From contig DAOVAK010000005.1 of the NCBI GenBank assembly GCA_030671095.1, forward strand, positions 1 to 21,891: a stretch of 21,891 bases of DNA, written 5' to 3'. Positions 5,325-13,576 of this stretch are shown here, piece by piece. This stretch comes from Deltaproteobacteria bacterium (GTDB lineage: Bacteria; Desulfobacterota; DSM-4660; Desulfatiglandales; HGW-15). Made by a program: the position numbers and the translations under genes. Under the pieces are notes generated by a model that was not told the origin of the DNA, made no database searches, and saw only the letters and a program-made list of their open reading frames with translations. The stretch's first letter is position 1, and every line of letters begins with the position of its first letter.

Positions 5325-7619
5325 ATGAGCACCAAAAGCTATTCGGTCATAGGAAGGCGCCAACCCCTGATAGACGGATTGACCAAGGCATCAGGGGAGG
5401 CTAAATTCACGGCAGACCTTGTCCTGCCAGGAATGTTAATGGGCAAGATGCTGAGGAGCCCATATCCGCATGCGAAGATATTGCACGTGGATACGAGCAA
5501 AGCCCTTGCCTTGAGGGGCGTGAAGGCTGTAGTCACAGGCGTCGATATCCCTGGCAAGAAGTACGGCTTTTTTCGAAGCCGTCGGGATGAGACTGGCCTT
5601 ACTCTTAAAGCCCGTTACATCGGGGATCCTGTTGCCGCTGTGGCTGCTGTGGATGATGAGACAGCCATAGAAGCTCTAGATCTGATAAAGGTGGACTACG
5701 AGGAATTGCCCGCTGTCTACGACCCTGAGGAGGCCATGAAGAAAGGTGCTCCCCTGCTTCATGAGGAGTATGAGAGGAACATTGTTGCATACCGAAAGTT
5801 TGACTTCGGGGATGTTGAGGCGGGTTTCAAGGAGAGCAACTACATCCGCGAAGATTACTTTTACAGCCAGGGAATCAGTCACGGAAATCCTGAACCCAGA
5901 GCAAGCCTTGCGCAATACGAGACATCTGGGAAGCTGACCATATGGACTTCAACCCAGTCTCCTTCCTATGTGCGTCGAGACCTCTCTATGGTTCTTAATA
6001 TCCCTGAAAGCAAGATCCATGTGATCAAACCCTATGTGGGCTGTGGTTTTGGGGGAAAAGTAGAAACGGACGCTCATCAGGTTGCGACATGTCTTCTGGC
6101 GATGAAAACAGGCAGACCCGTCAAAATCTGCCTGAACCGAGAAGAGGAGATTTCTGCCACCCGCCTACGTGTTCCCATGATCGTTCAGGTGAAGACAGGG
6201 GTTAAAAAAGATGGCTCTATTTTGGCCCAATATGTCAAATGTATGGCTGATGGCGGGGCCTATGCAAGTACGAGTGTACTTTTGATGTACAATTCAGGGC
6301 TGACCTGTTTGATTCCCTATCGCATCCCAAACTTTAGGTACGATGGGTACATGACCTATACCAACAAGCCGGTATTCGGGGCCATGCGAGGTCATGGGGC
6401 CAATCAGCCTCGCTTTGCCGTTGAATCTCAACTCGATATGATTGCTGAGGAGCTCAATATGGATCCTGCCGAGTTGAGATTGAAAAATGCCACTCAAGCT
6501 GGAGATACCTCCATCAGTGGACTGGTTTTTAATAGTTGTGAACTTTCAAAGGCCATTAAAGAGAGCACCAAGCATGCGGGTTGGCACAAAAGACGCGCTA
6601 AAAAAGGTTCCAACCGTGGTATTGGCCTTGCCTGCAGTGGATTTGTTTCCGGTGCCCGCATAGGAGGTCTTACTGCATCAGGCTCCTTCATACAGGTTAG
6701 CGATGACGGCGGGGTCACCGTACTGACCGGTTCCTCGGACCTAGGCCAGGGATCCAGGACTATTGTAGCTCTGGTAGCAGCCGAGGAATTGGGCCTTTCT
6801 CCATCAGATATAACGGTTCTGTCGGGCGACACAGAAACGACTCCCACAGATCCGGGTACCTTTTCGAGCCGCGTGACCTTTTACGCCGGCAATGCCACCA
6901 AGATCGCTGCCAGGGACATAAAGGCCCAGCTTGCGCAGATAGCGGCGGAACTCATGGAGGCCAATGTGGAAGACATCGTTTTTCAGGATAAAAAGGTCTT
7001 TGTCAAGGGCAGTCCAGAACCTTTTATGCCCTTTGGCGAGTTGGCAAAAAGGGCACGGGACCTGGGGCCAGGAAGATTGATTATAGGCAAGGGATACTGG
7101 GCACCTACAAACACCCAATTCCCAGATAGGAAGACCAGATACGGAAATGTCTCTGGCGCCTACAGTTTTGCCTGTCAGGTGGCAGAGGTGGAAGTGGATC
7201 CTGAGACAGGCCAGGTCAGGGTGCTCAAGATTACCATAGGGGATGACTGTGGCCAGGTCATTAATCTGTTAGGAGCGGAGGGGCAGGCGGAGGGATCTGC
7301 CGCTATGGGGGTAGGACATGCACTGATGGAGAATATTATTTTTGCCGACAATGGGCAAATTATGAACCCTTCTTTTCTGGAGTATAAAATACCCACCACC
7401 TTAGATGTGAGCGATGTGGCCACATTGGAAGTTGGCAGTCCTGATCCGATTGGCCCATACGGAGCGAAAGAAATCGGGGAAGGGCTTCTCATCTCTACGG
7501 TACCGGCTATAACGAATGCGATTTACGATGCCATAGGAGTACGCATCACAGAGCTTCCCGTAACCCCCGAAAAGATTTTAGAAGAAATGGAGAAAAAGGA
7601 AAGGAGAGAGAGACAATGA
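5325..7619 (+). CDS. hcrA: 4-hydroxybenzoyl-CoA reductase-like alpha subunit (Mo-cofactor)
   Basis: 764-residue catalytic subunit of the xanthine-oxidase family; the known HcrA is of very similar size. The N-terminal a/b-hammerhead domain (about 20-130) contains GEAKFTADL. The molybdopterin-binding part shows VGCGFGGK (238-245), AMRGHGANQPRFAVE (353-367), the Q-motif GSSDLGQGSRT (469-479) and FYAGNATKIAARD (519-531). The expected catalytic Glu is E719 in GAKEIGEG. The start is supported by GGAGG at 5311-5315. Stop and next start overlap as ATGA at 7616-7619, implying translational coupling with the beta subunit. Expected role: two-electron removal of a ring hydroxyl from a hydroxyaryl-CoA, driven by low-potential electrons. 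The exact substrate is not readable, and a hydroxylating enzyme remains possible. Confidence 0.8.
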   Translation: MSTKSYSVIGRRQPLIDGLTKASGEAKFTADLVLPGMLMGKMLRSPYPHAKILHVDTSKALALRGVKAVVTGVDIPGKKYGFFRSRRDETGLTLKARYIGDPVAAVAAVDDETAIEALDLIKVDYEELPAVYDPEEAMKKGAPLLHEEYERNIVAYRKFDFGDVEAGFKESNYIREDYFYSQGISHGNPEPRASLAQYETSGKLTIWTSTQSPSYVRRDLSMVLNIPESKIHVIKPYVGCGFGGKVETDAHQVATCLLAMKTGRPVKICLNREEEISATRLRVPMIVQVKTGVKKDGSILAQYVKCMADGGAYASTSVLLMYNSGLTCLIPYRIPNFRYDGYMTYTNKPVFGAMRGHGANQPRFAVESQLDMIAEELNMDPAELRLKNATQAGDTSISGLVFNSCELSKAIKESTKHAGWHKRRAKKGSNRGIGLACSGFVSGARIGGLTASGSFIQVSDDGGVTVLTGSSDLGQGSRTIVALVAAEELGLSPSDITVLSGDTETTPTDPGTFSSRVTFYAGNATKIAARDIKAQLAQIAAELMEANVEDIVFQDKKVFVKGSPEPFMPFGELAKRARDLGPGRLIIGKGYWAPTNTQFPDRKTRYGNVSGAYSFACQVAEVEVDPETGQVRVLKITIGDDCGQVINLLGAEGQAEGSAAMGVGHALMENIIFADNGQIMNPSFLEYKIPTTLDVSDVATLEVGSPDPIGPYGAKEIGEGLLISTVPAITNAIYDAIGVRITELPVTPEKILEEMEKKERRERQ

Positions 7620-8620
7620 TGCGTTTACCCAAAATGGATCACTATTCTCCCACGAATATCGAGGAAGCCCTTTCCTTACTGGAGAAACATGGGGCGGAAG
7701 CCAAAGTTCTGGCTGGTGGAACGGATCTGTTGGCGGCATGTAAGTTACGGAACATTCGACCAGGCTGGCTTGTCAGTCTAGCGGCAATTCCGGAATTGAA
7801 AGGGATCGATTTTCAGGAAGGAGAGGGACTCAGGGTTGGGGCTATGACCAGTCTGTACAACGTGAGGCATAATCCCTCCGTATTAAATCATTATCCAGCA
7901 CTCGCACAAGCAGTAGCAGCCGTTGGGACCATGCAACTTCAGTACATGGGGACTTTGGGAGGAAACCTGTGTCTCAACACCCGCTGCATCTATTACAATC
8001 AATCTGACGATTGGAGAAAGAGTCGGGAGGTCTGTTTCAAGATGGGCGGTGACGTCTGTCACGTGGTTCCCAAGGGTAAGCGATGTTATGCCGTTTTTTC
8101 AGGGGACACGGTGCCGGCCCTGATCGCTCTTGAGGCGCAAGCAAAGTTCATCGGCAGTACTGGGGAGCGGATGGTGGATGTAAGCAAATTGTATACAGGT
8201 GACGGCAAGGAGCCCATAGCCCTCAAACCAGACGAACTGCTAACCGAAATTAAGGTGCCGCAGCCAGTTGAAAGGCAAAGTAGCACCTACCTAAAGTATC
8301 GAACAAGGGCAGCCATCGACTTTCCTCTGGCAGGGGTTGCGGTCCGAATGGATTCAGACGGTGAGGGTATCTGTACGGATTGTAAAGTCGTGCTTAACGC
8401 CGTGGGCTCAGCACCAGCGGAAGTTCCTGAGGCCGAAGAACTACTGAAAGGGAAGGCGCCTACCGCCGCGCTGATAGACGAAGTTGCCGAGAAGGCCGTA
8501 GGAAACGCCCATCCTGTCGCCAACACTGCAGAATCCACACCAGCATACCGCCGCAAAATGGCGGGGATTCTGACCCGTCGCGCTTTGCACGAGGTAGCCA
8601 ATAGGCTCGGCATTGTTTAG
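7616..8620 (+). CDS. hcrB: 4-hydroxybenzoyl-CoA reductase-like beta subunit (FAD, extra [4Fe-4S])
   Basis: 334-residue FAD subunit of the CoxM type. FAD-contact motifs are VLAGGTDLLAACK (31-43) and GTLGGNLC (112-119). It carries the diagnostic insertion of 4-hydroxybenzoyl-CoA reductase: NTRCIYYNQSDDWR through FSGD, with C124, C140, C148 and C157. Their spacing (16, 8, 9) is what I recall for the [4Fe-4S] ligands C122/C138/C146/C155 of Thauera HcrB. Ordinary xanthine-oxidase-type FAD subunits, including the one at 18011, lack this loop. The loop's cluster lets low-potential ferredoxin-type electrons enter, which reverses the usual electron flow. The start overlaps the alpha-subunit stop; a second ATG at 7619 is equally possible. 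This is the strongest functional marker in the operon. Confidence 0.88.
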   Translation: MMRLPKMDHYSPTNIEEALSLLEKHGAEAKVLAGGTDLLAACKLRNIRPGWLVSLAAIPELKGIDFQEGEGLRVGAMTSLYNVRHNPSVLNHYPALAQAVAAVGTMQLQYMGTLGGNLCLNTRCIYYNQSDDWRKSREVCFKMGGDVCHVVPKGKRCYAVFSGDTVPALIALEAQAKFIGSTGERMVDVSKLYTGDGKEPIALKPDELLTEIKVPQPVERQSSTYLKYRTRAAIDFPLAGVAVRMDSDGEGICTDCKVVLNAVGSAPAEVPEAEELLKGKAPTAALIDEVAEKAVGNAHPVANTAESTPAYRRKMAGILTRRALHEVANRLGIV

Positions 8621-8836
8621 GAAATTTCGAGCCTAAGCTTTCCCGTAGCTTTGCTTCGTGGAGAGGAAAGTACTGGTAATTGCACAGAAAGTATGTACCA
8701 TGTGGCCATTAGGTGGATCAGTGGTGGCTCGGTCCAGGGCCCCAGTAGTCGGGAAAAATCATCAATGTTACATTTCCGGGCTACATAGGGTATCACAGTT
8801 CATGGCAGAGAGAGAGAAGAAAAAGGGTGTATCACT

Positions 8837-9574
8837 ATGGGGAAGACTCTGGAGATCCAGAGGGTAAGGAAAAGTTTCGGAGGGTTACAGGCCTTATGGG
8901 ATATAAACGTTTCCCTTCATGAAGGGGAGACCCTTGGACTTATCGGCCCCAACGGGGCAGGAAAGACCACCCTGTTTAATATCGTATGCGGAATGAAACC
9001 AGATTCGGGGAAGGTTTTTTTTAGGGGGCAAGACATTACCGGCTTAAAACCCAATGAAATCTGCCATAGGGGAATCGCACGCACCTTTCAGCTTATCCGG
9101 CCATTTCCCAACCTTTCTGTCATAGATAATGTCACATGCGCACTCTTGTTTGGACGGCGGAGGAGGGAGATAGCCGGGTTGAAGGAAGCCAGGGGGCTAG
9201 CCGCCGATATTCTTCAACAAGTTAAGCTCGATCATCGAGCGAACACCCTGGCCAGTGAACTTGTCTTCGCGGAGAGAAGGCGTATGGAGCTGGCCCGAGC
9301 GCTGGGTACAGGCCCAGACTTGCTTCTTTTGGATGAGGTGATGGCAGGACTCAGCTCTCCGGAGGCGAAAGAGATGCTGGAGATAATGGGGGGTCTCAAA
9401 GAGGAATATGGCCTCACCATATTTATTATTGAGCACACGATGAAATTGATCACTGCCATGTGCGACCGGCTTGTGGTGCTCAACTTCGGCCAGAAATTGG
9501 TCGAAGGTCCCTCGCCGGAGGTGCTTCAGAACCGAGAGGTCATCAAGGCCTATCTAGGTGACGAAGATGCTTAG
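8837..9574 (+). CDS. livG: ABC transporter ATP-binding protein, LivG type
   Basis: 245-residue ATPase of a branched-chain-amino-acid-type (HAAT) importer, acting at the inner face of the membrane. It has Walker A GPNGAGKTT (37-45), the Q-loop at Q85 in ARTFQLIRPF, Walker B LLLLDE (162-167) and the H-loop His H200. The signature segment is FAERRRMELARAL (144-156), the LivG-style variant rather than a clean LSGGQ. The C-terminal LivG extension EVLQNREVIKAYLGDED is present. It is the first gene of a complete five-gene importer, 216 nt after the hcr-like trio. In aromatic degraders such importers take up benzoate-like acids, which I infer here from context. Confidence 0.9.
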   Translation: MGKTLEIQRVRKSFGGLQALWDINVSLHEGETLGLIGPNGAGKTTLFNIVCGMKPDSGKVFFRGQDITGLKPNEICHRGIARTFQLIRPFPNLSVIDNVTCALLFGRRRREIAGLKEARGLAADILQQVKLDHRANTLASELVFAERRRMELARALGTGPDLLLLDEVMAGLSSPEAKEMLEIMGGLKEEYGLTIFIIEHTMKLITAMCDRLVVLNFGQKLVEGPSPEVLQNREVIKAYLGDEDA

Positions 9575-10268
9575 AGTTCAAGATATCGACGTCTCTTACG
9601 GGGTTGTTCCTGTTTTGAGGGGAGTGAGTCTGGAAGTGAGGGAGGGGGAATTTGTCTCCTTGCTTGGACCCAATGGGGCGGGGAAGACCACCACGGTTAA
9701 GACCCTCATGGGTGTATTAAAACCCCGGTCGGGGAGGATCTTTTTTGAGGGGCAGGAAATCACCGGACAACCTCCTCATCGAATTGTTGGATTGGGCATA
9801 AGTCTGGTTCCGGAAGGCAGGCTCCTCTTTCCGGAAATGTCGGTTCTGGAAAACCTGGATCTAGGAGCCTCTACTCCGGAGGCGCGTGGGAAGATCTCTG
9901 GCTCCTTAGAACGGGTCTTCTCTTTATTTCCCATTCTTAAGGGGCGACAATCCCAGGCCGCAGGCACTCTCAGCGGTGGGGAACAGCAGATGATGGCCAT
10001 TGCCAGGGCTTTAATGTTGCGACCGCGCTTGGTTTTTCTTGATGAACCCTCGCTGGGGCTCAGTCCGATTCTGATAAAGGATCTATTTCAGCGGCTGAAG
10101 GAACTGAACCAAGCAGGGATCAGCATGCTCCTGGTGGAGCAAAATGCCGTGGAGGCCCTGAAAATCTCCCACCGAGCCTATGTACTAGAGTCCGGCAAAA
10201 TCGTCTCTGAAGGGTCAAGCTCGGAGTTTGCCCACTCGGAAATCATCAGGAGTTATGTGGGCCTTTAG
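9567..10268 (+). CDS. livF: ABC transporter ATP-binding protein, LivF type
   Basis: 233 residues from the ATG at 9567, which overlaps the livG stop by 8 nt and has AGGTG (9556-9560) at good spacing. A GTG at 9558 would add three residues and is less well placed. Walker A is GPNGAGKTT (34-42), the signature LSGGEQQ (135-141), Walker B LVFLDEP (155-161), and the switch position is Q192 in LLVEQN, as usual in LivF proteins. It forms the second half of the heterodimeric ATPase with the LivG-type protein. Overlapping starts suggest coupled translation. Confidence 0.9.
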   Translation: MLRVQDIDVSYGVVPVLRGVSLEVREGEFVSLLGPNGAGKTTTVKTLMGVLKPRSGRIFFEGQEITGQPPHRIVGLGISLVPEGRLLFPEMSVLENLDLGASTPEARGKISGSLERVFSLFPILKGRQSQAAGTLSGGEQQMMAIARALMLRPRLVFLDEPSLGLSPILIKDLFQRLKELNQAGISMLLVEQNAVEALKISHRAYVLESGKIVSEGSSSEFAHSEIIRSYVGL

Positions 10269-10359
10269 TGCCCTTTGAAAGGGGGTGGAAATGGAGGGAG
10301 ACCTAATATCTTCGGTAGAGTTTAAGGATTAAAAACAAGAGGGATAAGGAGGTGTAAGT

Positions 10360-11604
10360 ATGAAAAGGAGATTATTTGCTACATTTTTTGGTGCCACTCT
10401 TTTGATAGCCGCAATCCTTGTCAGCAGCGTTGCTTTCGCCGCTGGTAAACCGCCTAAGGAAATCAAAATCGGGGCTACACTGGCGATAACCGGACGCTTC
10501 TCTGTGGAATGGGGGCCACCAGCTCGCCGCTTCATGAAAGAAATGGAGAGCGTAATCAATGAGCAGGGTGGTGTCTATGTCAAGGAATATGACGCTCGCT
10601 TGCCAATAAAGCTCATCATTTACGACGACGGAAGCTCCCCTGAGCGCGCAGTCGAGCTCTATGAGAAGCTGGCCACGGTCGATAAGGTAGATTTTTTCTT
10701 AGGACCCGCCTCAAGCCCCATAACGATTATGGCCTCCACCGTGGCGGAGAAGTATGGCATACCGATGATAGCCCAGGAGGCCAATAGCCCTTACGTTTTT
10801 GCCCGGGGCTTTAAATGGCTTGTGGGCGTGGATATGCCTGCCCCCCGATGGGCTGAAGACTATTACGGGATGCTCAAGCACCTCATGGACACAGGAGAAA
10901 TCCCCTCTCTTAAAACGGTAGCTGTCATTAAAGAAGATCATCCCCATACTTTGGATCAGGGTTGGGGTGCTGAGCACCATGCTGGCATTGCAGGCCTGAA
11001 GGTGGTGTCTGTTGAGAAGATACCGGTGGGGCTGGCCGACTTCTCACCCATAATCATCAAATTCAAGAAGTTGCACCCTGATGTCGTTTATGTGGCTACC
11101 TGGGGCAGCACAGGGGCCACTTTTGCCAAACAGGCACGTGAAATGGGTTTCAAGCCCTTTGATCTGCATATCCCTCATGCCCTACTTTCAATAGTCTGGT
11201 ACAAGAAGGTCGGCGCAGAGATAGGAGAGGGTGTGACCGGAATCAGTCATATTGCCTTATTCAAGAGCGGCGATGTGGAAACGTACAATGAGGCCATCAA
11301 AAGGAGCGGACTGGGAACCTTTGAATTTGGCTGCGCCGCTATCCGCTTCCTCGCCCTCGAGGTATTGTTGAAAGGGATTGAGAAGGCCGGGACTCTTGAT
11401 CGGGCCAAGGCGATGGAGGCGATCAAGAATCTTCGTTACCAGTCACTTCACGGGGAGATGTTCTTCCGATTTGGTATGGAAATAGCTGGTAAAAAGGTTG
11501 ATGGGGTAGGGAATAAAGTGGTATTCATTTCCCAGTACCAAAACGGGGAAATAAAGACCCTATGGCCACCGGAGCTGGCCACCACGAAGTTTAAACGCAG
11601 GTAA
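10360..11604 (+). CDS. Periplasmic substrate-binding protein of a LivK/Peripla_BP_6-type ABC importer
   Basis: 414 residues with a clear Sec signal peptide: KRR, then a hydrophobic core (about 5-24) and a likely cleavage after VAFA (A27|A28). The mature protein starts KEIKIGATLAITGRFS, the standard first strand and ligand loop of type I periplasmic binding proteins, followed by NEQGGV, LIIYDDGSSPERAVELYEKL and FFLGPASSPITIMASTVAEKYGIPMI. It should deliver the solute to the LivH/LivM-type permeases. Binding proteins in aromatic-acid clusters often bind hydroxybenzoates or related acids; the ligand here is unknown. A near-ideal ribosome binding site, AAGGAGGTG (10346-10354), suggests high expression. 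A strong hairpin follows the gene at 11639-11661. Confidence 0.88.
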   Translation: MKRRLFATFFGATLLIAAILVSSVAFAAGKPPKEIKIGATLAITGRFSVEWGPPARRFMKEMESVINEQGGVYVKEYDARLPIKLIIYDDGSSPERAVELYEKLATVDKVDFFLGPASSPITIMASTVAEKYGIPMIAQEANSPYVFARGFKWLVGVDMPAPRWAEDYYGMLKHLMDTGEIPSLKTVAVIKEDHPHTLDQGWGAEHHAGIAGLKVVSVEKIPVGLADFSPIIIKFKKLHPDVVYVATWGSTGATFAKQAREMGFKPFDLHIPHALLSIVWYKKVGAEIGEGVTGISHIALFKSGDVETYNEAIKRSGLGTFEFGCAAIRFLALEVLLKGIEKAGTLDRAKAMEAIKNLRYQSLHGEMFFRFGMEIAGKKVDGVGNKVVFISQYQNGEIKTLWPPELATTKFKRR

Positions 11605-11638
11605 AAGCTCTCCGCACTTAAATGGAAGAGGTTACAGG

Positions 11639-11661
11639 GGGGGGGAATCGAATTCCCCCCC
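11639..11661 (+). promoter_or_regulatory. Strong GC hairpin between binding-protein and permease genes
   Basis: A 10-bp perfect stem, seven G then AAT (11639-11648) pairing with ATT then seven C (11652-11661), closes a CGA triloop. Two further G·U pairs can extend it in RNA (11637-11638 with 11662-11663). It lies 34 nt after the binding-protein stop and ends about 25 nt before the livH start. No T-tract follows, so it may be a 3'-end stabiliser or partial processing/attenuation point that raises binding protein over permease. Confidence 0.6.
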
Positions 11662-11685
11662 TTCCGCCCTTCGTAAAGGAGCAAA

Positions 11686-12573
11686 ATGAGGCTTTTCTTC
11701 CAGTTACTAATCGCCGGCTTATCTCTGGGAGGAATTTACGCCCTCCTCAGTTTCTCCTTTTCTCTCATCATCAGCACCACCAGGATTCTGAACATCGGAC
11801 ATGGGCCCTTTGTTGTTTGGGGCGCTGGGATTATTGCCATCCTCTTGCTTCACCTCAAGCTCTCCCCCTTCCTCGCCTTTCCAATTCTGCTCGCATTGTT
11901 TGCCGGATTAGGTCTCCTTTTTTTCTGGGGAATCGTCCGGGTGTTGATTAAACAAGGACCTCATTATCTTCTTAGCGGGAGCGTTTTGGCTACCTTCGGC
12001 CTGGCTTTAGCCATGGAAAGCGCTTTAGGTGCTGGATGGACGGCCTTCATAGATCCCCACCCAACTTTTCTTCTTCCGCTGAACCTGGCTCCTCTGGAGC
12101 TCTGGGGGATGGCGGTTTCAAGCAACCGGCTGATCGTCCTTCTGCTCGTTGGGCTGATGATCCTAGGCTTCCATCTCCTTCTCAGGAAGACCTTCTTTGG
12201 AAGAGGTGCCCGGGCTATGGCCCAGAATCTGGAAGCTTTCCTCATCATCGGACTGAATCCGGAACGAATTGCGATGCTTATGGTTGTGATAGCTACTCTG
12301 GCCACTGGTCTGTGCGGCATCCTCTATATCCTTGTGATCCCCCTTGATGCCTATCAAGGGCTGCCCATCACCTTAAAAGCACTTACCATAGTCATCCTGG
12401 CCGGAGTCGGGAGTTTGCCAGGGACCCTTGTCGCCGGTGTGCTGCTCGGGCTGGCCGAGGTGACCGCAAGTTACTTTTTCGGCGCAATCTGGGCCCCTAT
12501 GGTCGGGTTTACTATCCTTTTCGTTGTCCTTCTCTTTCGGCCAACCGGGCTTTTCGGAAGGGTAACCATATGA
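11686..12573 (+). CDS. livH: ABC transporter permease, LivH type
   Basis: 295-residue, very hydrophobic inner-membrane protein with about eight membrane segments. It starts with FFQLLIAGLSLGGIYALLSF and has the conserved LNIGHGPFVVWGA region (36-48). The cytoplasmic coupling loop lies around RAMAQNLEAFLIIGLNPERI, before LATGLCGILY. The late ILAGVGSLPGTLVAGVLLGL motif is typical of LivH. AAAGGAG about 10 nt before the ATG supports the start. Its stop overlaps the livM start as ATGA (12570-12573). Together with LivM it forms the translocation channel. Confidence 0.9.
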   Translation: MRLFFQLLIAGLSLGGIYALLSFSFSLIISTTRILNIGHGPFVVWGAGIIAILLLHLKLSPFLAFPILLALFAGLGLLFFWGIVRVLIKQGPHYLLSGSVLATFGLALAMESALGAGWTAFIDPHPTFLLPLNLAPLELWGMAVSSNRLIVLLLVGLMILGFHLLLRKTFFGRGARAMAQNLEAFLIIGLNPERIAMLMVVIATLATGLCGILYILVIPLDAYQGLPITLKALTIVILAGVGSLPGTLVAGVLLGLAEVTASYFFGAIWAPMVGFTILFVVLLFRPTGLFGRVTI

Positions 12574-13559
12574 GAAAAAATCGAATTGTCCCATTCTTAG
12601 TCCTTGGGATATTGGTGCTCCTCGCCATTTTGCCACGCTTCTTGTCCTCCTCCATGCTGATGGTCTTTTTTCTGAGTTTTCTGTGGCTGGTCCTGGCCGC
12701 AAATTATGATATCTTAGGTGGTTTTATGGGATATATTCATCTGGCTCAGGGGGCTTTTTTCGGCATTGGAGCCTATACTGCCACCCTTCTTCTGAACGCC
12801 CCTGCCATCCAAGCAACCGGGCCATTCAGCCTATTTCTCGTTACTCTGGCTGCTGTAGTATTGAGTGGGTTATTTGCCGGAATGATTGCCTTCCCCCTCT
12901 TTCGGCTCAAAGGCCTTTACTTTGCTGTGGCAACCCTCGTCCTCGTCTTCCTACTTGGGACCCTTGTCGTTAACCTCCCTTCGTTAACGGGGGGAAGCTA
13001 TGGGGCCTTTGTTCCGCGCCAGTATTGCAAGAGCACATTCACCGGATATTATCTCGCACTCCTTCTGGCGATTATTTCGGTAGGCATCAACTATTACCTC
13101 TCTCATAGCAAGAGTGGCCTTGCCTTTATCTCCATAAGAGAGGATGAAGAGGCCACTGCCAGCATCGGCCTCAATGTGACACGGCAGAAAGCCATCGCAT
13201 ATGTCCTGAGCAGCCTTCCTTCGGCAGCCGCCGGGGTCATATTCGCCCTGAACTCGGGATTTATAGACCCCCATATTGCCCTTGGGGTGGAAAGAAGCCT
13301 TCTGCCCCCCCTTATGGCTATGCTGGGAGGAAGCGGTCTTGTCCTCGGCCCGGTCCTGGGTACGATCATCCTCCGGGCTATCGATGTCATCTTTTTTCAT
13401 TATCTGCTCCTTCCCATCCCTTCAATGTTCTTCTTCGGAATGACTCTCATGCTGGTGGCCCTGTTCATCCCTATGGGGCTGCTCAATTCACCTTGGGTCA
13501 GGTGGGTCGCTAAAGCCTTGGCGGAGAAACTCCGGGCAGAGAGCCAAGAGACTTCATGA
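12570..13559 (+). CDS. livM: ABC transporter permease, LivM type
   Basis: 329-residue inner-membrane permease with about nine or ten hydrophobic segments. The LivM hallmark GYIHLAQGAFFGIGAYTATLL is near residues 54-74, the cytoplasmic coupling segment is IREDEEATASIGLNVTRQKA, and the late MAMLGGSGLVLGPVLGTIIL is present. It is translationally coupled to livH by a 4-nt overlap and ends 17 nt before the second ligase, whose ribosome binding site follows directly. That tight spacing ties transport to acid activation. Confidence 0.9.
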   Translation: MRKNRIVPFLVLGILVLLAILPRFLSSSMLMVFFLSFLWLVLAANYDILGGFMGYIHLAQGAFFGIGAYTATLLLNAPAIQATGPFSLFLVTLAAVVLSGLFAGMIAFPLFRLKGLYFAVATLVLVFLLGTLVVNLPSLTGGSYGAFVPRQYCKSTFTGYYLALLLAIISVGINYYLSHSKSGLAFISIREDEEATASIGLNVTRQKAIAYVLSSLPSAAAGVIFALNSGFIDPHIALGVERSLLPPLMAMLGGSGLVLGPVLGTIILRAIDVIFFHYLLLPIPSMFFFGMTLMLVALFIPMGLLNSPWVRWVAKALAEKLRAESQETS

Positions 13560-13576
13560 GACTGAGGAGGTAAGGT

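Noticed and set aside
8658..8867. Possible 69-residue plus-strand gene before livG
   Set aside because: It overlaps the livG start out of frame, has no good ribosome binding site, and its composition looks like translated intergenic sequence. The 8621-8836 gap otherwise shows nothing I can name.
12984..13400. 138-residue minus-strand reading frame inside livM, and similar long antisense frames in other genes (for example 16239-16742, 18289-18942)
   Set aside because: All lie wholly inside well-supported plus-strand genes and show no recognisable protein pattern; they are products of the GC-rich codon structure.
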